Assembly: GCA_017517865.1 (NCBI GenBank)
Contig: JAFWYB010000009.1
Span: 1 to 46,630 of the forward strand
Direction of reading: 5' to 3'
Source: Clostridia bacterium
GTDB taxonomy: Bacteria; Bacillota; Clostridia; Oscillospirales; Acutalibacteraceae
DNA: 46,630 bases
This document shows positions 39,870 to 46,630 of the stretch, piece after piece; positions within the stretch are counted from its first letter, which is position 1; every line of letters begins with the position of its first letter. The notes under the pieces were generated by a model, which worked only from the letters and a program-made list of their open reading frames with translations, made no database searches and had not been told where the DNA came from. The position numbers were made by a program, and so were the translations under genes.

Positions 39870-40556
39870 ATGAAAATCCTTGTAGTGGACGACGAAAAAG
39901 AAATAGCCGACCTTGTAGAGCATTGCCTTGCAGGTGAAGGCTTCACCATAACCAAATGCAATAACGGCACCGAGGCTCTCGGCATAATAAACAGCGAGGA
40001 ATTTGACCTTGCAATTCTTGACGTAATGCTGCCCGGTACCGACGGCTTCACCCTTTGCGCAGAAATAAGAAAGAAATACAAATACCCGGTTATAATGCTT
40101 ACGGCCAAAACCGCCTTCAGCGACAGAATCTCAGGCCTTTCTCTCGGCGCTGACGATTATGTTACAAAGCCCTTCAATCCTCCGGAGCTTGCAGCAAGAG
40201 CAAAGGCACAGCTGAGAAGATACAGACAGTATAACGAAAATGCCGAAAACGACGGAACGATAGAAATATCGGGTCTTGAAATAAATAACGACAAGCGTAC
40301 CTGCTCTCTTTACGGAGAAATTCTCACACTCACACCCACTGAGTTCGGAATACTGTGGCTTTTATGCGAAAATGCAGGAAAGGTTATTTCAACCGAAGAG
40401 ATTTTCGAAAGAGTGTGGGGCGAAAAATATCTTGACAGCAACAACACCGTTATGGTACATATAAGACGTATAAGAGAAAAAATGCACGAAAGACCGAAAA
40501 ATCCCAAATTCATCAAAACAGTGTGGGGAGTTGGATATAAAATTGAAAAGGACTAA
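39870..40556 (+). CDS. VanR-like OmpR-family response regulator
   Basis: 228 residues. Receiver domain with phosphoacceptor D51 (LAILDVMLPG) and Lys in DDYVTKPFNP; winged-helix output ending KFIKTVWGVGYKI. The sequence style (KILVVDDEKEIADLVEHCLAGEGF) is that of VanR relatives, which are common in Clostridia without glycopeptide resistance. GAGAGGG precedes the ATG. The kinase gene overlaps its last codons. No van ligase genes are present. Confidence 0.92.
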   Translation: MKILVVDDEKEIADLVEHCLAGEGFTITKCNNGTEALGIINSEEFDLAILDVMLPGTDGFTLCAEIRKKYKYPVIMLTAKTAFSDRISGLSLGADDYVTKPFNPPELAARAKAQLRRYRQYNENAENDGTIEISGLEINNDKRTCSLYGEILTLTPTEFGILWLLCENAGKVISTEEIFERVWGEKYLDSNNTVMVHIRRIREKMHERPKNPKFIKTVWGVGYKIEKD

Positions 40557-41730
40557 AAGAAGAACGGAATTCAGAAGCATTATTACATATACTCTTAAAA
40601 GCTTTTTTATAAAAAACCTTATTACCTTCACTGCTCTTGAGTTGCTTTATCTTGTGGTTTTTCTTTTCGGAAGCCTGAGCAACAGCAATTACAGAATCTT
40701 TTACCGTTCATATTACTATGTAATTGCTCCCTTTCTGGAAAAGTTTCTCAGCCGAGCAGCCGTGGATTGGATTTTCAACGAAGAATATATCATTCCCCTT
40801 CTGGTCTTTGCAGTGATATTCACCTTCAACTGTATTGCTCAGTCAGTTTCCACGCTGATAAATTTCAACAAAACCTACAAAAGTCTTGAGGCAATTACAG
40901 ACAGACGCACCGAAATTGAGCCCTTTTCAAGAAGCTACAGCGATATTGAAATAAAGCTCAAGGATATAAAATTCGACGTTGTTGAAAGCAGAAGCCGTGC
41001 CGCCGAGGCGGAAAGCAGAAAAAACGACCTGGTTATGTATCTTGCTCACGACCTCAAAACTCCGCTGACCTCTGTTATAGGCTATCTTACCCTGCTTGAC
41101 GAATCCCCCGAGCTTTCAAGGGAGCAGAGAGCAAAGTTCACGGGTATTGCCCTTGACAAGGCTTATCGGCTTGAACAGCTGATAAACGAATTTTTCGAAA
41201 TTACACGCTTCAACATACATTCGGTTACTCTTGAAAAAAACCGCATTGACATAGGTATGATGCTGCATCAGCTTTCTGATGAGTTTTACCCTATGCTCAG
41301 CGAAAAACAGCTTGATATAAATATTGACCTGAAAGAAAAAATACTCGTTTTCGGCGACTCGGACAAGCTTGCACGCATATTCGGCAACCTTCTTAAGAAT
41401 GCAGTCGCCTACAGCTATGAAAGCTCGGTAATCTTCGTGGGAGCAAGAATTATAAACAACCGTCTCGTCATAAAATTCCGCAACCGCTGTGATATGATTC
41501 CCGAAGCAAAGCTGGCAAGGCTTTTTGAAAAGTTTTATCGCACCGACACGGCAAGAATGACTGCGAGCGGCGGTTCGGGACTGGGCCTCGCCATAGCAAA
41601 GCAGCTCACCGAGCTTCACGGCGGTGCAATAAAGGCGGCAAGCAACGAAAGCTACACCGAGTTCACCGTTATTCTTCCCTATATGCCCTGCCCCGAAGCC
41701 GGCGACGCTGAGGAAGAGTTTGACTCTTGA
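40543..41730 (+). CDS. VanS-like sensor histidine kinase
   Basis: About 395 residues. Two membrane helices (about 20-45 and 85-110) flank a short outer loop. The H-box MYLAHDLKTPLTSVIGYLTLL is VanS-like, followed by an N-box FGNLLKNAVAY, and GGSGLGLAIAKQLTELHGG. There is no ATG at the start: candidates are TTG at 40543 (GGGGAG 12 bases upstream) or TTG at 40531. Both overlap the regulator gene, so translation is coupled. The signal sensed is unknown; cell-wall stress is a guess from family. Confidence 0.88.
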   Translation: MKRTKRRTEFRSIITYTLKSFFIKNLITFTALELLYLVVFLFGSLSNSNYRIFYRSYYYVIAPFLEKFLSRAAVDWIFNEEYIIPLLVFAVIFTFNCIAQSVSTLINFNKTYKSLEAITDRRTEIEPFSRSYSDIEIKLKDIKFDVVESRSRAAEAESRKNDLVMYLAHDLKTPLTSVIGYLTLLDESPELSREQRAKFTGIALDKAYRLEQLINEFFEITRFNIHSVTLEKNRIDIGMMLHQLSDEFYPMLSEKQLDINIDLKEKILVFGDSDKLARIFGNLLKNAVAYSYESSVIFVGARIINNRLVIKFRNRCDMIPEAKLARLFEKFYRTDTARMTASGGSGLGLAIAKQLTELHGGAIKAASNESYTEFTVILPYMPCPEAGDAEEEFDS

Positions 41731-41774
41731 CAAGCCGACGGTATAAAAGCTATAATTTAAATATCCGAAGCAAA

Positions 41775-41806
41775 AGAGCAGGATTACCCCTGCTCTGCTG
41801 ATTTTT
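41775..41806 (+). terminator. Hairpin/terminator between the VanS-like kinase and mnmA
   Basis: AGAGCAGG (41775-41782) pairs with CCTGCTCT (41789-41796). TTTTT follows after six bases, so termination may be partial. Confidence 0.6.
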
Positions 41807-41821
41807 ACGAGGAGAAAAAAT

Positions 41822-42871
41822 ATGGCAAAAGTTATGGTCGGTATGAGCGGCGGCGTTGACAGTGCCGTTTCCGCTTATCTGCTGAAAAAAGAGGGACTTG
41901 ACGTAGCAGGAGTGAACTGCTCCTTTTTCAGGCCCTCAGATGTATTTATTGAAAAAAAAAGCACCGATGCCGCAGATGCAAAAAAGACTGCGGATATGCT
42001 CGGCATACCATTTTTTACCGTTTATCTCGGAGATAAATTCCGTACCTGTGTAATTGAGGATTTCATAAAAGCTTACCGCGAGGGTGCAACACCCAACCCA
42101 TGCATCAGCTGTAACAGACATCTGAAATTCGGTGAACTTCTCACCTTTGCCGAGGCTAACGGCTATGACGGCATTGCTACGGGCCATTACGCCCGCATAG
42201 AAAAGCAGGGCGACCGCTATCTGCTCAAAAAAGGAGCGTATAAAGAAAAGGATCAGAGCTACGTGCTCTGGTGTCTCACCCAAAAGCAGCTTTCCCGTAC
42301 CCGCTTCCCTCTCGGAGAATACTCGAAGACTCAGGTAAGGGAAATTGCCGAAAGCATAAATTTTTCCACCGCAAGAAAGCAGGACAGTCAGGATATCTGC
42401 TTTATACCCGACGGCGACTATGCCGCCTTTATAGAAAAATATTCGGGTCTTTCCTTCCCCGACGGCGATTTCGTCACAGCTGACGGCAGAGTGCTCGGCA
42501 CTCACAAGGGTATTATCCGATACACCGTAGGTCAGCGCAAGGGCCTCGGTCTTGCACTTCCCGCACCGATGTACGTCAAGGAAAAGGACGTTGAAAACAA
42601 TCGTGTGATTCTCTGTGACAATCAGAGCCTTTTCACAAGAGAGCTTACCGCAAAGGACATAAATTTCATCCCCTTTGACAAGCTTGAAAGGGACCTCAGG
42701 GTAAAAGCAAAGGTACGCTATAAGCATGAGGAGCAGTGGGCAACGGTCTCTCCCGCAGGCGAAGCCCGCTTCCGCCTTGTTTTTGACGAGCCTCAGCGTG
42801 CCATAGCAAAGGGGCAGTCCGTTGTGCTTTACGACGGTGATTACGTTGTAGGCGGAGGTATTATTGATTAA
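41822..42871 (+). CDS. mnmA: tRNA-uridine 2-sulfurtransferase
   Basis: 349 residues, the usual length. It thiolates U34 of tRNA-Lys, Glu and Gln, using sulfur passed from a cysteine desulfurase. The PP-loop GMSGGVDSAV (residues 7-16) binds ATP, C94 in TPNPCISCN is the catalytic cysteine, and C193 in DSQDICF is its persulfide partner. TGHYARI and RYTVGQRKGLG are further family motifs. GAGGAG precedes the ATG. Its stop overlaps the start of the pseudouridine synthase by one base (TAATG). Confidence 0.96.
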   Translation: MAKVMVGMSGGVDSAVSAYLLKKEGLDVAGVNCSFFRPSDVFIEKKSTDAADAKKTADMLGIPFFTVYLGDKFRTCVIEDFIKAYREGATPNPCISCNRHLKFGELLTFAEANGYDGIATGHYARIEKQGDRYLLKKGAYKEKDQSYVLWCLTQKQLSRTRFPLGEYSKTQVREIAESINFSTARKQDSQDICFIPDGDYAAFIEKYSGLSFPDGDFVTADGRVLGTHKGIIRYTVGQRKGLGLALPAPMYVKEKDVENNRVILCDNQSLFTRELTAKDINFIPFDKLERDLRVKAKVRYKHEEQWATVSPAGEARFRLVFDEPQRAIAKGQSVVLYDGDYVVGGGIID

Positions 42872-43479
42872 TGGAAATTCTTTATAAGGATAATGAGCTT
42901 CTTGTCTGTATAAAGGAGCGAGGTCTGCTCTCACAGTATGACGAAAAAAAGCCGAATATGATTTCTTGCCTCAGAGAGATTCCGGGCTCGGAGCCCTATC
43001 CCGTTCACCGTCTTGACAGAGAGGTGGGCGGAGTTATGGTTTACGCCCTTAACGAAAAAAGCGCTGCGGCTCTTTCACAGCAGATAGCAGACAGAAGCTT
43101 TGACAAGCAGTACCTTGCCCTTCTTCACGGTATACCCGATAAAAAAGAGGGCTTGCTTGAGGATCTGCTTTATTTCGACAAAGGAAAAAATAAATCCTTT
43201 ACCGTAAAGAAAGAACGCAGAGGCGTAAAAAGAGCCGTTCTCAGCTACACGGTCGTTGAGTCCTGCGGTGAAAATACGCTTGTAAGAGTCAAACTTCACA
43301 CGGGCAGAACCCATCAGATAAGAGTACAGTTCGCCTCAAGAAAAATGCCCCTCGTCGGCGACAGACGCTACGGTGCAAGAGACGAAGCTCCCTTTATTCA
43401 CCTGTGGTCGGAGAGGATAGAGTTCACTCACCCCGTTACGGGTAAAAGAATGAAATTTGAAAAGCAGAGAGATTTTTGA
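42871..43479 (+). CDS. RluA-family RNA pseudouridine synthase (short form, no S4 domain)
   Basis: 202 residues. The catalytic core motif HRLDREVGG carries the active-site Asp; further core strands are LLHG, YTVVESCGENTLVRVKLHTGRTHQIRVQFA and GDRRYGA. It starts right at the catalytic domain, so the S4 domain of many RluA relatives is absent. The rRNA or tRNA target is unknown. It is translationally coupled to mnmA (TAATG overlap), making a two-gene RNA-modification operon. The terminator stem overlaps its last codons. Confidence 0.92.
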   Translation: MEILYKDNELLVCIKERGLLSQYDEKKPNMISCLREIPGSEPYPVHRLDREVGGVMVYALNEKSAAALSQQIADRSFDKQYLALLHGIPDKKEGLLEDLLYFDKGKNKSFTVKKERRGVKRAVLSYTVVESCGENTLVRVKLHTGRTHQIRVQFASRKMPLVGDRRYGARDEAPFIHLWSERIEFTHPVTGKRMKFEKQRDF

Positions 43480-43500
43480 CTTAGTCTCTCTGCTTTTTTT
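43461..43500. terminator. Terminator of mnmA operon, shared with convergent gene
   Basis: AAAGCAGAGAGA (43461-43472) pairs with TCTCTCTGCTTT (43485-43496), followed by T. The 5' arm is inside the last codons of the synthase gene. The complement also has a U-rich exit, though weaker, for the convergent gene. Confidence 0.82.
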
Positions 43501-43516
43501 ACCTATAACAGAAGTC

Positions 43517-44221
43517 TCACTGCTGAGTGCTTTCCTCTGTCTGCATCACCTCGGGGGTCTCAAGGCTGTTATAAAGGGTAACGAAAGAAGAATTGAGCCA
43601 GCCGTAGCAGTCATAAAAGGGCACATACACATACACCCATATTTCGTCTGTTACACTGCCGCCCAGAATCTGCACCTGACAGCCCGAATTAAGCCCTCTT
43701 ATGAGCCCGTAAGAATCCGAGGGACCTTTTCTGAGCGAAAGAGAGGGTCTGTTTGCAACAAAGGCCTGTGTGGGCGTATAGCTTATTTCAGGCATAATTA
43801 TTCCCGTATCTGTAAGAGTGGTTTTTTCTTCGGGGACTTCGGAAGCGCCGGGATTATTATTTGCGGGCGTACCGTTCAGATACTGCATTATTACGGGCGC
43901 TACATTGAAATGTTCTGCGGCGGCAAAAGCGCCGGTAACAAGCACTGCAAGCAATATAACAAGTGCCAACACAATCGGTGCTTTTGCTCTGCGCTTTTTC
44001 TCAGCTTTTTGCGGCGCGGGGCAATTTGCTGCCGGCATCTCACGGAATATACCGCTTTCAGCGGCATTCTGCCTTACCGGCGTGAAAAATATTTCGGGTG
44101 CCGGCGGCGGAGCAATCTGTCGGCTGAGCTTTTCATCATTATCTTCACTTAACGGTGCTCCGCAGTTTGGGCAGAATCTTTCACTTCCCTGTAGACTGAA
44201 CTTACAGTTTCTGCATATCAT
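43517..44221 (-). CDS. Zinc-ribbon membrane protein with extracytoplasmic SH3-like domain
   Basis: 234 residues. An N-terminal zinc ribbon has C3, C6, C17 and C20 (MICRNCKFSLQGSERFCPNCG). A Pro/Ala-rich cytoplasmic linker leads to one membrane helix (about 84-108). The outer part ends in an SH3_3-like bacterial domain (RPSLSLRKGPSDSYGLIRGLNSGCQVQILGG...WVYVYV...YGWLNSSFV), a fold that often binds peptidoglycan. The zinc-ribbon/TM/SH3 design suggests a wall-sensing or wall-associated protein. ATG at 44221 follows GGGAG by eight bases. Confidence 0.8.
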   Translation of the reverse strand: MICRNCKFSLQGSERFCPNCGAPLSEDNDEKLSRQIAPPPAPEIFFTPVRQNAAESGIFREMPAANCPAPQKAEKKRRAKAPIVLALVILLAVLVTGAFAAAEHFNVAPVIMQYLNGTPANNNPGASEVPEEKTTLTDTGIIMPEISYTPTQAFVANRPSLSLRKGPSDSYGLIRGLNSGCQVQILGGSVTDEIWVYVYVPFYDCYGWLNSSFVTLYNSLETPEVMQTEESTQQ

Positions 44222-44340
44222 TGATATGACTCCCTTCATTTTTATTTAATGTGATGAAAGCTTATCACCGTAAAAGAAAAAAGATTGTCATAAAAGCAAT
44301 ATGCCGTGAATAAAATTCAGGTTTCTTAAAATAAATGCCG

Positions 44341-44368
44341 GCGGAGCCGATTCTGAAATCGGCTCCGC
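44341..44368. repeat. 12-bp perfect hairpin
   Basis: GCGGAGCCGATT, loop CTGA, AATCGGCTCCGC. There is no U tract on either strand, so not a typical terminator. The neighbouring GAAGCGGAGC motif (minus strand) also begins arm 4 of the cloverleaf at 31391-31400. Confidence 0.6.
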
Positions 44369-44395
44369 TTCGTGCATATTTGAAAGGAGAGGGGA

Positions 44396-44460
44396 GTGGG
44401 ATGGAAAGGAGGGGGATATGTGAAAAATCGGAAAAAAACACATATCGGTTCCCATCCCAC
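44396..44460. repeat. 65-nt two-part inverted repeat
   Basis: GTGGGATGG (44396-44404) pairs with CCATCCCAC (44452-44460), and GATATGTG (44415-44422) with CACATATC (44439-44446), separated by a purine-rich asymmetric internal loop. It is a long stem-loop in either RNA sense; function unknown. Confidence 0.6.
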
Positions 44461-44532
44461 AATACGAGTATATTTTTTCAACTTTAAAGAAAGCTTAAAA
44501 AACAATAACCCGCGGTTTAATTTAATAATTTA

Positions 44533-44760
44533 TTATATTTCTGAAAAAATGTAATTGTAATTCCCCTGCCTGCTTAGCATATATACACGGCGCGAGAGAT
44601 TTCTTACCTTCGGAGGTGTATACGTAAAAAATATCGCCTCAGCGATGCGCCCCTCGTCCCCTATTCTGCTTTTTACTTTTTCTGAGCAAATATCAACCGT
44701 TTGTTGTGACACAGCCTTAAAAAATATAATAAATATTAACACTTTTCCATATAAATTCAC
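44533..44760 (-). CDS. Doubtful small ORF, up to 75 aa
   Basis: The last 55 residues look protein-like (SEKVKSRIGDEGRIAEAIFF, then TPPKVRNLSRRVYMLSRQG, ending NYNYIFSEI). However, no ATG or convincing ribosome binding site exists; GTG at 44760 or later in-frame GTGs would be needed. Codon choice (GGG, CGC, AGG, CTA) differs from neighbouring genes. It may be a transferred or decayed gene fragment, or non-coding. No family recognised. Confidence 0.3.
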   Translation of the reverse strand: MNLYGKVLIFIIFFKAVSQQTVDICSEKVKSRIGDEGRIAEAIFFTYTPPKVRNLSRRVYMLSRQGNYNYIFSEI

Positions 44761-44789
44761 TTGACATATTGTGTATTTTGTTTTAAAAT
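44761..44789 (+). promoter_or_regulatory. Sigma-A promoter of rny
   Basis: Consensus TTGACA (44761-44766), 17-nt spacer, TAAAAT (44784-44789). Confidence 0.82.
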
Positions 44790-44924
44790 ATTCAAGATAG
44801 TGTATAAAACTATCATTCGAGTAAGTTACTGTAATTCTTTTGATGACACAACAGGTGATATTTTAAGGCTTCGTGCCCTGATATATGTTACCGAAAAAAA
44901 TCAGATGAAGGAGGTGCTGCTACT

Positions 44925-46484
44925 TTGGAAATCAGTTTAACCGTTGCAATTATTATTGCAGTTGTTTGTGCTGTTATTACTGCCGTTGTCGGTTTTGTAC
45001 TCGGCTCAGCTCATAGAAAAAAGACTGCTGAGGCTATGATAGGCTCAGCTAACGAAGAGGCTACACGTATAGTAAACCAGGCGGTTAATGAAGCGGAAAC
45101 AAAAAAGCGTGAGGCTGTTCTTGAAGCTAAGGATGAAATCCACAAGCTCAGAACCGAAACTGAAAAAGAACTTCGTGAAAGAAGAAACGAGGTTCAGCGT
45201 CAGGAAAGACGTATGATTCAGAAGGAAGAAAGCCTTGACAAGAAAACAGAAAACCTTGAGAAAAAGGAAGAAGTGCTTGAAGAAAAAATCAAGCAGGCAG
45301 AAAGTCAACTTTCCGAAGCAGAAAGCATCAAAAGAAGTCAGTTAGAAATGCTTGAAAAAATATCGGGCTATACAAAAGAGCAGGCCAAGGTTGATTTGCT
45401 CAACGCTCTTGAGGAAACTCTCAAAAGAGAAAAGGCTGTCAAAATTATGGAATACGAGCAGATGGTACGTGAGGAATCCGAAAACCTTGCAAGAGAGGTT
45501 ATCACAACCGCTATCCAGCGCTGCGCCGCAGATCACGCATCTGAAGCCACCGTTTCCGTTGTTGCTCTTCCCAACGATGAAATGAAGGGCCGTATCATCG
45601 GCCGAGAGGGTCGTAACATCAGAACCCTCGAAACAATCACAGGTGTTGACCTCATCATCGACGATACACCCGAAGCAATTACCCTTTCAAGCTTTGATCC
45701 CGTACGCAGAGAGGTTGCAAGAATCACTCTTGAAAGACTTATCTCTGACGGCAGAATTCATCCCGCACTTATTGAAAAGATTCACGAAAAGGCAAAACGC
45801 GAGGTTGACCAGACAATTAAGCAGGCAGGTGAAAGGGCCGTTATTGACGCAGGCGTCAACGGTGTTCACAACGAGCTTGTTAAGCTTCTCGGTCGCCTTA
45901 AGTACCGTACCAGCTACGGTCAGAATGTGCTTAACCATTCACTTGAGGTTTCTTATATTGCAGGTCTTATGGCTGCAGAGCTCGGTGTTGATGTTAAGCT
46001 TGCAAGACGTGCAGGTCTTCTTCACGATATCGGTAAGGCAGTTGACCATCAGCAGGAGGGCTCACATATTGAGCTCGGTGTTGAATACGCCAAGAAGTAT
46101 AAGGAAAACGAAACCGTTGTCAATGCAATCCATGCACACCACGGTGACGTTGAGCCCAAGAGCATTATCGCCTGCCTTGTTCAGGCTGCAGACGCTGTTT
46201 CGGCTGCTAGACCCGGTGCAAGAAGAGAAAATCTTCAGAACTATATCAAGCGTCTTGAAACCCTTGAGCAGATTTCCGAATCCTTTGCAGGCGTTGAAAA
46301 GGCTTACGCCGTTCAGGCAGGCCGTGAGGTCAGAATTGCCGTCAAGCCCGAGGTTATCAGCGATGAGAATATGGCTCTCGTTGCACGCAGCATTGTTGAA
46401 AAAATTGAGCAGGAGCTTGAATATCCCGGTCAGATTAAGGTTAATATGATCCGTGAAACAAGAGCTGTGGATTACGCAAAATAA
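44925..46484 (+). CDS. rny: Ribonuclease Y
   Basis: 519 residues, matching RNase Y. An N-terminal membrane helix (about 4-24) is followed by a long charged coiled coil (about 40-190), a KH RNA-binding domain ([19 protein letters not shown], about 225-245) and an HD domain ([12 protein letters not shown] with the metal His-Asp pair, about 365-376). It is the membrane-anchored endonuclease that starts mRNA decay in Firmicutes. The start is TTG at 44925, nine bases after a perfect AAGGAGGT; no ATG fits. It has a near-consensus promoter with a leader of about 130 nt. Confidence 0.96.
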   Translation: MEISLTVAIIIAVVCAVITAVVGFVLGSAHRKKTAEAMIGSANEEATRIVNQAVNEAETKKREAVLEAKDEIHKLRTETEKELRERRNEVQRQERRMIQKEESLDKKTENLEKKEEVLEEKIKQAESQLSEAESIKRSQLEMLEKISGYTKEQAKVDLLNALEETLKREKAVKIMEYEQMVREESENLAREVITTAIQRCAADHASEATVSVVALPNDEMKGRIIGREGRNIRTLETITGVDLIIDDTPEAITLSSFDPVRREVARITLERLISDGRIHPALIEKIHEKAKREVDQTIKQAGERAVIDAGVNGVHNELVKLLGRLKYRTSYGQNVLNHSLEVSYIAGLMAAELGVDVKLARRAGLLHDIGKAVDHQQEGSHIELGVEYAKKYKENETVVNAIHAHHGDVEPKSIIACLVQAADAVSAARPGARRENLQNYIKRLETLEQISESFAGVEKAYAVQAGREVRIAVKPEVISDENMALVARSIVEKIEQELEYPGQIKVNMIRETRAVDYAK

Positions 46485-46542
46485 ACACAAAAAGGGGCTG
46501 TAAAAACGCCGACACCCCATAAGGAAGTATTTCTTTAAAAAG

Positions 46543-46630
46543 CGAAACAACTTCACAATAATGCGTTAAAAATCACCGATATGCGTCAGCATTATCGGTG
46601 ATTTTTGCCTTTTCTTGCAAAGCTGTTTCG
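46543..46630. repeat. Outer inverted repeat enclosing the rny terminator
   Basis: CGAAACAACTT (46543-46553) and AAGCTGTTTCG (46620-46630) pair over 11 positions with one mismatch, enclosing the terminator hairpin. The right arm runs to the window edge, so its true length is unknown. Confidence 0.5.
46568..46606 (+). terminator. Terminator after rny
   Basis: AAAAATCACCGAT-ATGC, loop GTCA, GCAT-(bulged T)-ATCGGTGATTTTT: about 17 base pairs with one bulge, followed by a T-rich exit. Confidence 0.85.

Larger units (their letters stand above)
44222..44924. other. 700-nt intergenic region with hairpins and the rny promoter
   Basis: The stretch separates two divergent genes. It holds two inverted repeats (44341-44368, 44396-44460), a doubtful small minus-strand frame (44533-44760), the rny promoter (44761-44789) and a leader of about 130 nt. 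No tRNA, known riboswitch or T-box was recognised. Confidence 0.6.

Noticed and set aside
39870-41730. Vancomycin-resistance operon
   Set aside because: Only a VanRS-like pair is present; no vanH, ligase or vanX-type gene follows.
41936-42934. 332-codon minus-strand frame opposite mnmA
   Set aside because: mnmA carries all catalytic motifs; the antisense frame has no start signals or recognisable domain.

Overview
The window looks like the chromosome of a spore-forming, anaerobic gut Firmicute of class Clostridia, probably Ruminococcaceae/Oscillospiraceae-like. The grounds are adjacent sporulation genes (gpr, spoIIP), RNase Y, a direct meso-diaminopimelate dehydrogenase route, BspA-like leucine-rich-repeat and fibronectin-III surface proteins, intracellular GH29 and GH43 glycosidases, strong AGGAGG ribosome binding sites, and Firmicute-type sigma-A promoters with 17-nt spacers. 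The genus is inference. No phage, transposase or CRISPR array is visible.

Layout. 1-7.1 kb (minus strand): an accessory-looking run of a VOC protein (cut by the window edge), a chloramphenicol-acetyltransferase-like enzyme, a Gfo/Idh oxidoreductase, a GNAT acetyltransferase, a zinc alcohol dehydrogenase, a lone HsdR-N nuclease domain, a YaiI/YqxD protein, a small Gly-rich membrane protein with a YgjP-type metallopeptidase, and an XRE regulator. 7.4-10.7 kb: tRNA-Leu(UAA) diverging from a GH43 gene, then gdhA and a 51-aa aromatic-rich protein. 10.8-15.9 kb: nagB translationally coupled to an FN3 protein, diverging from an NSS transporter, then a PHP-family phosphatase and a TPM-like membrane protein. 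16-20.3 kb: a complete lysine/DAP operon (dapA-dapB-ddh-lysA) behind a lysine riboswitch and terminator. 20.3-28.2 kb: a cell-surface cluster of an LRR protein, a small membrane protein and three exported proteins, at least two of which share a C-terminal module. 28.3-31.2 kb: rpsT, then divergent gpr-spoIIP-ORF103. 31.2-31.5 kb: a remarkable near-perfect four-armed palindromic repeat. 31.5-36.2 kb: GH29 alpha-fucosidase, a small membrane protein, an exported alpha/beta hydrolase and a membrane-anchored metallophosphoesterase. 36.2-41.7 kb: two divergent two-component systems, one in an operon with rlmD and the phosphoesterase, the other VanRS-like. 41.8-44.2 kb: mnmA with an RluA-type pseudouridine synthase, converging on a zinc-ribbon/SH3 protein. 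44.2-46.6 kb: a structured intergenic region, rny, and a palindromic terminator region at the window edge.

How genes work together. The dap operon makes meso-DAP and lysine and should be shut off by lysine. NagB (hexosamine) and the two glycosidases point to use of host or plant glycans. gpr and spoIIP act in germination and engulfment. The LRR/FN3/Big_2 proteins are probable surface or adhesion factors. All functions come from reading motifs and family features by eye; no database search was run.
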